Below, piece after piece: positions 34,751-47,396 of a DNA stretch of 64,000 bases. The notes beneath the pieces are model-generated. The model ran no database searches and was not told the DNA's origin. It worked only from the letters and a program-made list of their open reading frames with translations. The position numbers and the translations under genes were made by a program. The first letter of the stretch is position 1. The number at the start of each line of letters is the position of its first letter. Source of the DNA: Orbilia blumenaviensis. Taxonomy: Eukaryota > Ascomycota > Orbiliomycetes > Orbiliales > Orbiliaceae. The stretch is taken from positions 62,001 to 126,000 of the forward strand of contig JAVHNS010000002.1 of NCBI GenBank assembly GCA_036872755.1. Reading direction: 5' to 3'.

Positions 34751-35763
34751 TGCGGTCTATGGATATGGATGTGCCGGTATATTCTGGCTTCGAATACACA
34801 CAAAATAAAATGTATACAGCAGGGAACAAATAGAATATGCGGGGAGGAAAGGGAAGTAATTGCAACTACGATCTGACTTAAGACAGAATTTGAAGAAGGG
34901 AGGGTGTTCCAGAGGAGGCTCTTATATAAGAGTGCATAGGATGGATGGGCCGGACAGGAGGAAGTTCGAGGTAGCTGGTCGCGAGACAGCTTGGATGCAA
35001 AAGGCTATCGATCACCTCGCCTGCGGGCTGCGTCTGCACCGCATCTGCACCTGCGCTGCAAACCACCCGCATTCAACGTCATCTCTCCACGCTTTTTGCT
35101 TCCGTTGATTTTGCTTCTGCTTCGAACGGCATGTGAAATCGATTGTTAAGCCTTCGCTACGCGAGGCCGGGCTGATAGCCGCGGAAGCTGTGAGGGGCAA
35201 GGGTGATCCACCCAAACTAATCCTCGGCCGCAGCGCCCCCTGTCCAGTTCGGGGGTGCCTTTGCTTGCTTCACTCTGGATAGGAAAATGTCCGGCTCAAA
35301 GAATCTGGCTAGCTTAAACCGAGTCCTAACGTTCCTAGTGGCTCGCTACTGTCGTACATTGTGCCCTACCACGGCATTCGCTCATGGAAAACGGAATTCC
35401 GGGTGGATCTACTTTATTCCCGCAACTGCCCGACCTAGTGACTTTTAGAGTTGGGTTTTGCGCTACCTGTGCTCGACGCCGGCGAATTGCCGATGCTTCT
35501 TGGTGTTTGAGCTTCTCACATTAACGAAAATGTAATGGATGATACTGTATCACGTGATCTGTTTGGATGTTGCTCGCGATATCGAAATGAACTTGGCATA
35601 TTGCAGTCTACATTGCAATGTCATGGTACTACCAAGTAGCATCCAAGCACTTACCAGTCCGCTACCGTACGGGCTTTTAATAACTTGTGAGATGGCCTGA
35701 GTTCTCGCCGACCAAGTCTGTTGGTTTCCCCTACGGTATATTCTGAAGCATTAACTTACTTGC
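34751..35763. other. malate synthase promoter and SEN1 3' flank
   Basis: About 1 kb. The part next to 34750 is the malate synthase upstream region. The short frames in it are arginine/cysteine-rich shadows. No gene or clear operator was recognised. Confidence 0.55.
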
Positions 35764-38700
35764 TTATGGTCGTGGAGGTTTCCTCTTAATAAACATAGCA
35801 TCTTCCACATTCTTTTTCTTTTTCGGTGGCAAGGGCCCTCTGGATCCAGGCATCGGTCGGCGTATCGGTTGCCCTGGGTTTGGTGGCGTGCGATAGGCAT
35901 CGGAACTTGGCTTCGTTGAGATCTGGATGATTATTTAATTAACGTGAAGTTCCACGTGGAACAGATTTGGGAATTAGGGTTGATAGGAATTGGCAAATTT
36001 AAAATAGGTAAAGCACAATGCGGCGGGAGCACGCGCATCAAAGAAGGAGGGGGAATGGGTAGTAGAACACTCCACGAGATCGCTAACGGTGTTGTGCAAC
36101 TCACATCTTTTGTATTAGTAGTGGTTATAACACCATCCATAGCATTAGGTACTGCGGCTGTAGTCTCCGTCGGCGAGCTCTCCTCGCGTAATCTCTTCTT
36201 CGGTTTTTCCGCATTGCTCTCAATGTTCGGTGGAATCAATAGCGCTTTCCTTTGTACAGCCTGGGGCCGAGTAGCAATATCTTTGGTAGCGTTACCTGTC
36301 GTCGGTGACGTCTCCCTTGCCTCGTGCTTCACGAAGCTAACGGGATCCCCGTCTGGCGACGGGTGTGGCAGCAACTCCCTAGCTTTAGGGGCAGGGGCTG
36401 CCGTTGGTGTTATGGAAACCCCACTTAAACTTTTCTCGATCTGTTTAATCGTAGTTCGGCAAGGGCGCTTTAGCAACTGCTCGAAGTTGCCTTCTGTGTA
36501 GAAGCCTCGATCTTTTGCATTCTCCACAAGACAGGCCCAGAATTCATTTTTTTTAAGCGTGTCTGCGTTCCCGAGAACAAACAGAGATGATCTCGCTCTT
36601 GTCAACCCGACGTTCATGCGTCGTATATCACTCAGAAATCCCACTGTAGACTTTTGAGACGCTCTAACACAAGAGAAGATGATGATCTCACGCTCCCGCC
36701 CTTGAAATGCGTCGGTAGTGTTGAACTCAACCGTTTTAAGAATTTGGTCATTATAAGCGTCCACAAACTTTTGACGCAGGGCGTGTAACTGGGTTTTGTA
36801 CGGCGTAATAATACCAATTTTCCCTCTGAAATCCGTCTCAGGGAAATCCGCAATGAGTCGCTTGTATATCATCAAAGCGACATTGACCTCGTGTATATTT
36901 TTCATCGAATGTCCCGACATGGCTTCCTGGCCAAGGACATTGAAAAATCTATAGGGACCAAAGAAGAGGCTTTGGTGCCAAGGCTGGGACCGTAGGAGCT
37001 GCATATCTGGTCCATCTTCCAATTGGGAGTTGTAAAACATCTCGCTTGGGAAGTGACTGATGGCTGGGTGCATTCGGTATTGGATGCTAAGCAAATGGAC
37101 TGATTCAGGATGATTCTTTTGCATTCGAACAAAAAGACTCTGCTCATAAGCAAATTTTGATGCTTCACGAGATAGGACAGTAGGCGGCTATATGTAGACG
37201 GAATTAGCATATCAAACCACCATTATGTTTCGGGAGTATATTAAATAGCACGCTCACCAATTGCTTAGGATCTCCGACCATGATGCATTTCTTGCATCCA
37301 AACTTCATTGGAATCAGAGCGCTGAGTTCGATAGATTGGGCTGCCTCATCAATAATTACAGTTTCGAACTCGACATTCAAATTTCTTAGGGTGTCGTGAC
37401 CAGCTCCGCTCAAAGTGGCGCAGAGGATGTGTGCCTCATCAAGGACTTGTTGCATAAACTCCCTGCGCCGAATATCATTATTCCGATTTACCATTGTTGC
37501 CTGGTCACGGATTTCATCCAACTGACGACCAAGTTCTTTGATTTTTCTCGTCAAAACCTCAATTTCTTCTCGAAGTTTTAAAGGGGGCTCTCGTTGTTCA
37601 CTACGAGCCTGGTCGTTTTCAGCCCACTTCGCTTTTCGTTCGGAAAGCAGAGCATCCATCTGGGGACGAAGCTCGTCTATGGTCTTCGGTTTATCTCCCG
37701 ACTTCCCACTGGCGTCCTCCTTTTCCTTTTGAAAGTTTATTTTTTTCTCGACCAGCGTTTCGAGAGCTACATCATGAACTGCCTGGTTTATAACGTCAAG
37801 GCGACCTAGACGGACGACGGTGGGTGCAAATTTGTCTCCTGATTGTTTAACAACACCTTCTTTTAAACGGATGACGAGTTCATCGACTGCCGCGTTGCTA
37901 GGCGCACATACGAGTAGCTTCTTCGATACGACATTTGACTGTGGGGGTTTCGTTCCTGGGACAGATATGGTCACGCCTTTATCATCTGGAAGCAGGGCCC
38001 CAATAACAGCAATGACGGTTTTGGTTTTTCCAGTGCCTGGCGGCCTAGCACAGAAGACTTTTTAGTAAAATTTATGATGATCCAAAAAGACAAATCTAAC
38101 TTACCCTTGAATCAAAGAAAAGCCATCGTTTCGGACAGCTCCGATGATCGCTCTAGCCTGGGGTTTGTTGACTTGGTACACTTTCATTGTTCGGCTTATG
38201 TGTCGATCCTCCGGTTCGATATACACATGGGGCCGTCCTTTGATAATTTGTTCACAAAGGTGGTAATACCGTAGTGCTTTTAGGGCAGCAAACTCCCTCT
38301 CGATTGGCGTTAGCGACAAGACTTTGATTCCACGCAAGTTACCCTGAGGGCGAATTGCTGAGATAAAGTCGGGATTCGGCAGACAACGGAGCGAGATCTC
38401 GGCATGGGTTGCTCTGCGATTGCTAGCTGATTGGACTAGCGCTAGGCAGGCCATTTTTTGATCGCTAGTCGCGGGACTTTGAGATTGACTTATGAGAATA
38501 ACATCCGAAGACGTAAGAGTGTTCGTGGGAATATTCGCTTGTATTTCGATAAAGCCATCTGCTGAACCCCGGGCGACAACCTTGATATCAAAAACAGAGG
38601 CACTAGGAGCCTCCTCGCGTGCTGTAACAATTTGTTGCCAGCATTCCAGCAATAAAAGTGGCTCGAATGTCTCTTCGTACTCCTTTGCAGAGCGGAAAGA

Positions 38701-41700
38701 TTGGGTGACCATAGAATAGTCCGTTTTCGTAGAATTTGGCGGGAAGTCGCCGGCATGAAAAAAGTTCCAACCTAGGATACTACGAAATAGAGGGGTGAGA
38801 TCCGGGGTTAATCTCGCCCTTATATCAGCCGCACTTTGTGCCTGTCGAGGCCCTGGATCGCCAAACGGCCCCCTGGTAAATATTGTAGAACCACCTATGA
38901 ACCCCGTCCTTCGGGGTCCTTTGGGCTTCTCGGTAGGCTTGACGGACTTGGGTATCGCGAATACATCGTTTCCAATATCTTCTTGTTCGTCAGAGGAAGA
39001 AGAAGAATCATCTTGTACCACCTTCTGTGACTTTTCAGCTTGTGGTATTATCAAAGCATTCAGCGTCCTCAATTTGACACCCTCTGTGGATGTGATCGGT
39101 TTGAGCGTTGAAGGCGGCTGCGTCACGTTTCTTGCCTTAATATCGCTCCGCACCTCGGCTTTTATGCTCTTGAGTAGAGAAGACCCAGTAGATCCTGGAG
39201 CCCGCTGAGCCCGCTTAGTGCTTGGGTCCTCCTTTTTGATAAGCGATGGCTTGGGGAGCGGTGTCTTGATGTTCGATCCCTGGGTAGTCTGAGGGCTTCC
39301 TAGAGACAAGGTTGGATCCTTCAACTTGGTGACCCATGTATCAAGGCCAACTATTTCTGATTTGAGCCGCTTCGATGGGGGCTCCACTATATGCTCCTCC
39401 TCTAGTTCCAATTTAATGGCTGATTTAGGCTCTTCGTTTTCCACAATATCGACAGGCCTATGTAATCCAACGGCAAGGCGGAGCTCAACCTTTTGCTGAT
39501 CCGTCATATTTGTAATATACTTTTTCCTCGTCCCCACCGCCATGTTCTGGCAAATATCGAGAGCATCGTCACCTAGTGGGACACCGGCATGATGGAACTT
39601 TTTTAACATCCGGCACAATAATGATTGACACATGCTGAGCAAGGCTTCATCGCGGAGGCGGAGCCAGGATGCGACTCGGCTGAGAATCATACTGACTTTC
39701 AAAAGGAGCTGGCGACCATCATCAGACACCTGATCGTCATGGGAAGCCACAAGATCGATAGTAATGGTCTCCCCAGTATCAGTAAGAGCCTTCTCGAACA
39801 CTGCCAACTCGGAAAATAGTTTTCCGGCATAGTCCATGACATCCCGAGTGAATTCTACCATTACTTCTTTCTCATATATTTGTGACCATTTGATCGCATT
39901 ATCGAAAATAATGCCAAGGGTCGCCCACTGGTTGTTCCAGTACTGACGAATAAGCAGCTTTTGAGTGTTATTCAGCTGCACTCTCTTCAGGCTTAGAAGT
40001 CCGGAACGGGGGCAGCAAAATATCTCCAGGATGTTGTCCGAGGCTTTCAGGAAACGTGGCATCGGCCCGAAAGTCCTAAGATCGCGTAACTGAGAAACCG
40101 AGTGATCAAGGGCAATGAGAGTCTGATCGAAATATTCGACTAGCAAGCCCATCAACGCCTTGAGCTTTTCTAGTGTCCCAAATGCTTGTTTAAGGATATC
40201 GGTGGATGCGAGATAATTTTCTTGGTAGGGATCAAACAATGAAAAAACAAGGGCAGTCGATGCTGCCTTGTCAGCGAACAAGTTTTTTAGAACCAGAGCA
40301 TCGTATTCCGAAATGCGATTTAGGAAGTTGGCTGCGGAAGTCTTGATATGCCCGAGGGTTTTGTTGAACTCCAGTCTCGCCGGTTCGTTCATTGGGTCTC
40401 CTTTTGTTACTAATTTTTCGATACTGGTTAGGTCAGATGTCGCGCACAATACCATTCGCGCATAGTCAAAATCGTCTGTTGGAAAGCTGTCATATAATCC
40501 TCCCCAGACACTTGGGAAATATGAGATGGCGGAGGGCGATAGTGTATTATCGCGAAGGAGGGATTTGAAGTCGGCCTGAAAGATCCTGCACTCAGTTCGG
40601 AGGATTGATTGGAATACATGGAGCGCAATAATCCTATCCTCTGTGCCCACTCGGGAAAGAGATTTTAAGAGAATTTGAAGGTGGGAGTTGGCTAAGTTCA
40701 TCATTTCCTTGATGATTATGCGATTCCCTTGGTGTAACGTTTCGTCCAACCCGAAATCCCGCCCTTGGAACAATTCAAAGGTCTTATCTAATACATTAAG
40801 CCCTATGCTAATGCAGGATTGACGTGCTTCAATAGGGAACCGATTGTCTTGGAGACGTTGAAGGAATTGGAAGAGGAGAGATGCACAGGCCTGTGGCCTT
40901 GTTGATAAATTAAGTGAGCTAACAAATGGTCCAACCCAGCCAGTTAAATCAGCCAATGCTGGGTCAGGTGCATTGTCCGAAATCGATATCCCGAGAAATG
41001 TCTCATCGAACTTGGGGTTATTGAATACAAGTTCTAGCAAAGCCTATCAAGCTAAAAGGTTAGACTGTCTCATCGATACCGAATATAGAGGTTGATTTTT
41101 GCTTCCGCGGATTACGTGACTTACGGTTGGTGGCATGGAGCTTACTGCCTCCCAGAAATTGGTGCTAGTTTTTTTGATAAGCGATTTGAGGAGGCGTAGA
41201 AGGAGGAGGAGGTGGGGGCTATTCCATTGTAGGTGCGATACTAGCGACCTAAATATATCACAATCGCTCCCTGCAATGCGACTGACAATTACTGATTGGT
41301 CGAGGGCTTCAATTAATACAGTGGCGCCGCTCCAAAACCGTGTCATGAATTCAGCGTCCGATACGGCAGATGAGGCCGTAGCAAGGGCCCTTTTAAAGTC
41401 CTGTTGTAGCCAATTATCGTATTCCGGGGGGGCAATCGGTTTGTTCATTTTCTGAAGGCACTTCACGGCCCAGTCTTTGAGAATGGTGGGTTGCACGAAA
41501 AGGAAGGCGCAGAGAGCAGGGAGAGCCTCGGCCATTCCCATATGGCGACCCCCTTCTTGAATCGCACTAAAGGTTGTTATGAAAGCCCGGGAGAGGTCGC
41601 TATATTTCTCGAGCAACTGGGGTACGAACATACAGTCGTATATAGCGACATACACGCGATTGTTAATATAACCCATTGCCGTTTCACCTGGTTTTCGATT

Positions 41701-42301
41701 TCGCAAGGCTGTTTCCGTTGGCGATAAAGTATTGAGGATCCGTTTGTAATCCCAGTTGTCAATGCCCTGGACAAAATGATCCAGTACATCCGGGGCATAG
41801 TCTCTATAGGCGGCAACATTTCGGGCGGGGTCAGAATTCTAATGTAAAAATAAAATATATAAAAAATTGCGATATGGCTTAGGACGAACCCTTCATAGTT
41901 CTTCCGAACCGTTTTCTTCGCATTATGCCACGCCTTGACGCAAAACTGGCAGTCCAGAAAACGAGAAATCTTATCTTGGAAAAGTTCTAAGGTTGGATTG
42001 TTTTCGGGCTCGACAAAAAGTTCCATGCATATTATCGTTGCTTCGACCCGCTGGTCAAGAGTTGAGTTTGGAGTATCGCTGGAGCTTTGGTTCGCATTGG
42101 AAGACCGGGAACAAAGCCAATGGAGGGTTGGAGGGAGGCCCGTAAGGTACCTTGATAACGAACGGACCGAACAGTCAGCAGAATTCTTCGGAGTGGGTGC
42201 CTGCTGGCCAGCCGGGTGGAAAGACCGATTAGATTTCAATGCGCGCGTATGCCATATACAAACCTGATCGCAGTAATCACGGGCGAGTCAGAGGACTCCA
42301 T
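35764..42301 (-). CDS. SEN1: Sen1 RNA/DNA helicase (SF1, Upf1-like), 1994 aa
   Basis: Exons on the minus strand are 42301-42264, 42150-41886, 41838-41125, 41043-38105, 38044-37258, 37187-36105 and 35922-35764. The N-terminal 750 residues are the alpha-helical SEN1 N-domain (PTLHWLC, DPARNVAAYRDYAPDVLDHF, NRVYVAIYDCMFVPQLLEKY). The helicase core has Walker A GPPGTGKTKT at about 1319, APSNAAVDELVIRL, the 'prong'-like insert of charged coiled coil, DEAAQS, GDPKQLPPTVLS, the QYRMHP motif, TTDAFQGRE and VGLTRARSS. The last exon is basic (PPKKKKN, IKRKPPRP), a likely nuclear signal. The family terminates non-coding RNA transcription and resolves R-loops. The intron between 41886 and 41838 is only 47 nt with a poor donor (GTCCTA). 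It was placed by frame and conservation, so this junction is the least certain. Confidence 0.93.
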
Positions 42302-43537
42302 GGTGAATGTCAGAAGGCTGTGTGTATTTGTTTGACAGGCGAGGTTCAGGTGGATGCGGTTGAAAGGTGGCGGGGCATATCTAGATACCAGGAAGCGGTA
42401 TCTAAAGAACCCAAGTACTCAAGTGCTCAAGTACTCAGGTAGTAGGAGGTAGTTAGCCAAGTACTGTGTTGACGGATATGGCTGCGGTGGTGATGGCGGT
42501 TCTTTTAGCATCTCTCGGATAAGTCGATACGTGCCTGGGCAGCAGGGCAACAGCTCGGAAGCAGGAAGAAACAACAATGCTTTAAACTAAGATGCCTAGC
42601 TTGTTAGCTTGTGTTTTTCTCGAAGTTTTGGCGTTGGAGGCACGCACGCGCAACGAATCGTTGTGCAAGGGTCAGATCAGAGCCAAAGCGAAAACAGGTC
42701 ACAACACAAAAAAAAGGGCTATCTGAATCTGGATGGTGCAACACGGTGAACAACACATCCCAACGGCGGCCACCGTGCACTTCGCCGTTTGCAACACATC
42801 GGCAACGGGACGGGAGAACTACGAAATAAGGGATAGCTTACAGGACCCTAGGATATAGTTGGGTAACTGGTACTTGATTTCGGCTGTCAGATTTAACATG
42901 AACAGCTTCATCTTATACTTGGGGGGCCAGCCACGGGGTCTCGACCACACCTTGTTCTCGCGCTGGGATTGGGTAGACTGAAGTCGCAAAGTGTGCTGGA
43001 CAGGGCCTCCCCCTTGCAGTATGGCCTGAGCGTGGGAGCCGCCATCCCTGAAAGAGTAATAACCACTTTGGACGTGCCGTTTCTCAGAACAAATGAACAA
43101 AAAATTCCTGCGCTTGAGTCCTGAACGAAGCCGGGCCGCAGTGTCAATTGCGACTGTCATGGTTAAATAAGAGGAGGAGGAGGAAAATAGGAAATAGAAA
43201 TGCTCATCGTTACCCTCTTCTCCTTTCCAACATTACCATCCTCGCGCTACTCTTCAATTGCTGTCCATCGTGCATGCGCATGTGGGTTAGCCCCTCTCCG
43301 TACGGTTATCAGAAGAGGTCCAGATCCAGATCCAGTGTACTCCAGGTTATCACTATCGCCCAAGGCAATTGCAAGACAGCCAGGCCAGGAGTTAGTAACA
43401 TAACGGTAAAGCTGCTTGGTTACTAATGCAACGAGGAACATGCACACGCGCACCCGGTCCAATTGAAGGTTGATTAGCCTGCTCGATAGCTAGGAGTCAG
43501 GCCCAAGGAGGGTCATCGAGGGGGGGGAATACGATTA

Positions 43538-43564
43538 CATGCATGCGCGCGCATGCATGCATGA
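43538..43564. repeat. self-complementary ATGC/GC alternating palindrome
   Basis: A central GCGCGCGC block is flanked on both sides by ATGCATGC units, giving a perfect inverted repeat of purine-pyrimidine alternation. It could extrude a cruciform or adopt Z-DNA. No gene function is assigned. Confidence 0.75.
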
Positions 43565-43787
43565 GAAAGTACTTCCTTACCTGCTTCTACCTCTACCTTA
43601 CTACCAACGCTGGACCAGCTGCACAGTACAGACTCATTTACTTAACCTGGAGGTATTTTGCTCGCATACAGAATACGTGCATGCGTTGTACTAGGGATAC
43701 GTGCCATCCGAGGTGCCTCTTCAATTTCCCTCCATAGGGTATCTCTAGTATATGCGGTACCGGGTCTAGAATTTGAAACGAATCACA

Positions 43788-43861
43788 ATCGAATCGAATC
43801 GAATCGAATCAAACCTGGTCGACATCTCCCATTCCCTGCCAGCCAGCCAGCCAGCCAGCCA
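43788..43861. repeat. (GAATC)n and (CCAG)n short tandem repeats
   Basis: About four to five GAATC units (43788-43810) and six CCAG/AGCC units (43838-43861) are separated by 27 bases of unique sequence. Confidence 0.85.
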
Positions 43862-44621
43862 AATTCCAACACGACACAACGCAGAAATCCGAGTTGTGGG
43901 CTCGATCTGTTCATTCCACCTTGAATCCAAACCCAGCCACACCGACACCGTCATCGCGCCTTTGGCAGCTTATATTATCGCCCAAACGTCCCGAAATCAA
44001 TTAAGCCTTTTACTCGACAGCTTGAGCAGGGCATCTAACGCTGCCGTTCTTATCCAAAACCCATCGGGGGGAAAGAAGAAAAGAAGAAAAAACAGAGAAT
44101 CTAATTTTTTTTTTTTCGTTTCTGGGTGCTGACGGTCGCAGTCCAGCCCTTACCTCAAACCAACCACCTATCCCCGAACCCCTCGCTTCGTAGCCCGTAG
44201 CTGTGCTGCGTGCATACACCATTTCGAACTGGATCTCGAATAACTACAAGCTTGCCCTCACTCTGAAATTTTTATCCAGCTTTGCCGCTCAATTATCTCC
44301 TTTGTTCATCTACCGACCTTTTTATTTCCCGGTTTCGCCTTTTTGGATGGTGTGGTAGCACCCTAGGACGCAACGGCAATCTACACCGCCATCGTGCAAC
44401 CCCTCCATATATCCAACGGTTAACTTGACATTATTTAAATACCTGCAAGCCTACTCCCTGATTTCGGACCGTCTGCTTCTCAGAAATCCCATAGTTTTAA
44501 CCACCCCTTCGGCTTCACCAGTTATATTTTCCTTGATAACCATACCAACCTACATCGCCGACAGACATCTAATATCATACTGCTTGTGGGAGCGCTATTG
44601 CCTAAAGGGCCGGATATAGAC

Positions 44622-46406
44622 ATGGCATTACCTTCACCGAGTTGTCAACCTGCATACCCCCATCAGCAGGGTCCTCTGATCCCCTCAAGCGTCTTTAGCT
44701 CTGATAGAGAGCTCCAAGAGCTCGTCAATCGAAGAGATATGCGTATATCATCCACCCATGATCTTGCCGAGTTTCTGAGATCGTCTCGTCCCGAAGACTA
44801 CTCTCGACCCGCAAAGGCGACAGACGATTTGGCAATCGATGCAAGTCATCGTAAGATGTCTTTCAAATTCTTAAAAACTGCTTCAAAGGATTTACTCTCT
44901 CAGCGCAAAAACTCCATCTCGCTCCCCGTGCCCTCCACTATCGCGCTCCCGGAAAAAGTCCGACCGGAGAAGACGTCAAAGGGAAACTCATATCTTGCTA
45001 TCCAAATAGATTATACTCCAGCCAGGAATCCAGAGGCTTCGACGCCCTCTCCTTGGACACCGAGTTTGAGCGAATATAGCAATGGTGACTATGCTCGTAA
45101 ACCCACGTCAGTCGACTTCTCTTCAGATCGAAGCAATTGCCGCAGCAGCAGCTTTGTTAGCCAAGCATGGAAAGATCATGATGCCGTCTTCATAAACGGG
45201 TATGACGGGGCTACTGCTACCGATAACCGGGCGATGGCAAGATGGATGCGAAACTCTGTCGGAAGCGAGCTATCAACATCCCAAGCCGCTCTGATTGTTT
45301 CACCTCTTACCGCGCCGCAACCGGCAGCGCCACACCCGCTTCGGGTGCCAAAACAAAGAGCCAGTTCGGGCTTCTCATATACATCTATCCCACCAGATTA
45401 TTCAAAATCCAGTCAAGCTGCGAAAGCCTCCGCGGTTCCAAAGCCATGCCTCGACACATCCTCGGCTCAAAGACGATATTCGTCAGATTCCACACTTCGT
45501 GGAACAGCGCTTTCGACTCGACCTGCGAGGTTCTCTTCGCCTGTCCAAAAGGATGATATATATTTTCTTACACCGTCTCCAGTGTCTTCCCATATCGAGG
45601 ATGGAACTTGTGCGCTGTTCCATACCAAAACAGACAACTATCCGGCAGTATCGAACAACACCACTCTACCCGGCCCTCCCCCGACTCGTGGTCTCCCTTC
45701 GCTACCTGAAGGACATGGCGATGCCATGAATCTTGCAACCAAAATCCGCGCTGCAGCAGCGACCAGATCCTCCATTGGCTCTCAGTTGTCTCTAGCTAGC
45801 GAGGTTGGCTCCCTTAAACACCGCCGCGCTGCAACGCCGTCTCGGACACGTAGCGAACGTGAGATTTCTGTTAAAGCTAGGAAACTTAAAGACCTTGAGG
45901 ACCTAAAAAACAAGCGAGGTGTCACACCCTGCGATGTTTCACATAGCCCGGATTGTCCTTCTAAACCGAAGCGAGGTCAGGGTAAACCTCGCAGGCACAA
46001 GGCGGATGGTGTGGCATTTTCTATTTCACCAATCACGGTCATCTATGAGGTATCGCCCGGCTTGCGAAATGGATTAGGAAGCCATTGCGGCGACGAGACT
46101 ACCCTCATAGATTCGATCAGCACGCCAAGGTCATCTTCTGATGCTCTGACCCAGCGAAGTGATCAAGGAGTTGGCTCGCCTGTGGCCAAGTCTTCCATTT
46201 CGGATGCAGGAACAATCGGACACGATACCATTGCCAGCTTAGAAGACAGAATCCAGAAATTAGAGCAGAGAAATATCCGCCTTGAGCAGGCGCTCTTCGC
46301 AGTACTCCGTGGCAATATTTCTACGGTGGTAGGGCCGAACGTAGAGGGACCTAGCCTGTCCGAAATTCTCAGCTGCTCTAACTCGGTGTCCTCGAGGGCA
46401 TCATAA
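44622..46406 (+). CDS. unrecognised serine-rich fungal protein with C-terminal coiled coil, 594 aa
   Basis: Single-exon gene. The ATG at 44622 (MALPSPSCQP) is the first ATG; the frame is open a little further upstream only through a GTG. I recognise no catalytic domain. The N-terminus is partly ordered (SDRELQELVNRRDMRIS, HDLAEFLRSSRPEDYSR), then KMSFKFLKTASKDLL. The middle 350 residues are rich in Ser/Pro/Thr and basic pairs. Residues about 400-440 form a basic helix (SEREISVKARKLKDLEDLK). The last 50 residues contain SLEDRIQKLEQRNIRLEQAL, a clear short coiled coil. The SSRPEDYSR motif and overall plan resemble conserved Pezizomycotina proteins of unknown function. A cytoskeletal or scaffold role would be only inference. 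Confidence 0.75.
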   Translation: MALPSPSCQPAYPHQQGPLIPSSVFSSDRELQELVNRRDMRISSTHDLAEFLRSSRPEDYSRPAKATDDLAIDASHRKMSFKFLKTASKDLLSQRKNSISLPVPSTIALPEKVRPEKTSKGNSYLAIQIDYTPARNPEASTPSPWTPSLSEYSNGDYARKPTSVDFSSDRSNCRSSSFVSQAWKDHDAVFINGYDGATATDNRAMARWMRNSVGSELSTSQAALIVSPLTAPQPAAPHPLRVPKQRASSGFSYTSIPPDYSKSSQAAKASAVPKPCLDTSSAQRRYSSDSTLRGTALSTRPARFSSPVQKDDIYFLTPSPVSSHIEDGTCALFHTKTDNYPAVSNNTTLPGPPPTRGLPSLPEGHGDAMNLATKIRAAAATRSSIGSQLSLASEVGSLKHRRAATPSRTRSEREISVKARKLKDLEDLKNKRGVTPCDVSHSPDCPSKPKRGQGKPRRHKADGVAFSISPITVIYEVSPGLRNGLGSHCGDETTLIDSISTPRSSSDALTQRSDQGVGSPVAKSSISDAGTIGHDTIASLEDRIQKLEQRNIRLEQALFAVLRGNISTVVGPNVEGPSLSEILSCSNSVSSRAS

Positions 46407-47396
46407 GCTGACAATGAGCTTACTTGATCTTTTCTATTTTTACTCGCGACCTATTCTCTTGTTATTCCCAAGGCGTTTCTCCACATTATTTAATCCCTGT
46501 TTCGGTTCCTCTGCTTGACAGACGCTGTTTACCGAAATTTCCCTTGTCTTCTCAAAATTTTGACCTATGGGCCGTGGAGACCCCCGGTGCATACACTTTC
46601 TTCTCGCCCTTCGATCGCCTTATCACCCTCATTTGCAATATCTTGTCTTGAGGCCTCGCACCCTTGGCCGGCTTTGCGCCTTCCCATTTCCTTTCTTTTC
46701 GCTTTGCCTATTACTTTGAGCTTTGGCGCTTTTACAGAGTACTATACCCACTTCTTTAAACATTTTTAGCCAGTTATTTTGTATTTTCGTTTCTTTATCC
46801 GGCTGTCATTACTATTGTCTTAATGACAGCACGGTATGTTGCGGTACTATACATGTTGACGTTGGACGCATAAGGTATCCGCGCGCTTGTGCTCTTACAT
46901 AGCTAAACCATCTCAGAATAGCACAATTTGGTTTCGAGACTCTCAGAATAGCTATTAATTAAGTTTTTATATATAAGCGACCGGTGATTCCAAACTTGAC
47001 TCGCAATGCCGCCACTTAGACCGCAGGAGTAGTCAATTCTCTAAATTAAACCTCAAAACCAACTACTTCACTCTCTAGCATTTATCGCCAACCATGATGT
47101 CGAAGAAGGAAAAGTAGTTCGTAAGAGACCCAAGCAATGTATTTGCAAATGTGTTGTTGTATGTTGTTTTCTGACATCATTCTGCAACATTCTGCACTGG
47201 GAACGCACGCCGCAATTAGGAAGCAGGAAGTAGCACTTTGAATTCATCAACAACTGCCCGGGGTCTGGCACCAAGACTAAGCACACGACTGCTCCCGCGC
47301 TGAAATCCAAACCGCCTAGCCAGATACATATCAAACACAAGCTACTGCAATTATTTCTTACAGTTCTATCTGGCAATTGCCTCAACCCTGATCAAG
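46407..47396. other. spacer between the serine-rich gene and FMP46
   Basis: About 1 kb of unique sequence with no supported gene. The minus frame 47068-47385 is cysteine/leucine-rich without family marks. Confidence 0.55.

Larger units (their letters stand above)
42302..44621. other. 2.3 kb spacer between divergent SEN1 and the serine-rich gene
   Basis: No gene is supported. The minus frame 42819-43160 has no recognisable family match, and no plausible exon chain was found around it. Local features are an ATGCATGC/GCGCGC palindrome at 43538-43564, (GAATC)n at 43788-43810 and (CCAG)n at 43838-43861. The plus strand from 43900 to 44620 is pyrimidine-rich and looks like a long 5' leader for the gene at 44622, including a T run at 44105-44116. 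Confidence 0.5.

Noticed and set aside
42819..43160. 113-codon minus-strand frame upstream of SEN1
   Set aside because: I tried to join it to neighbouring exons and compared it with small zinc-binding families. No conserved segment or exon chain emerged.
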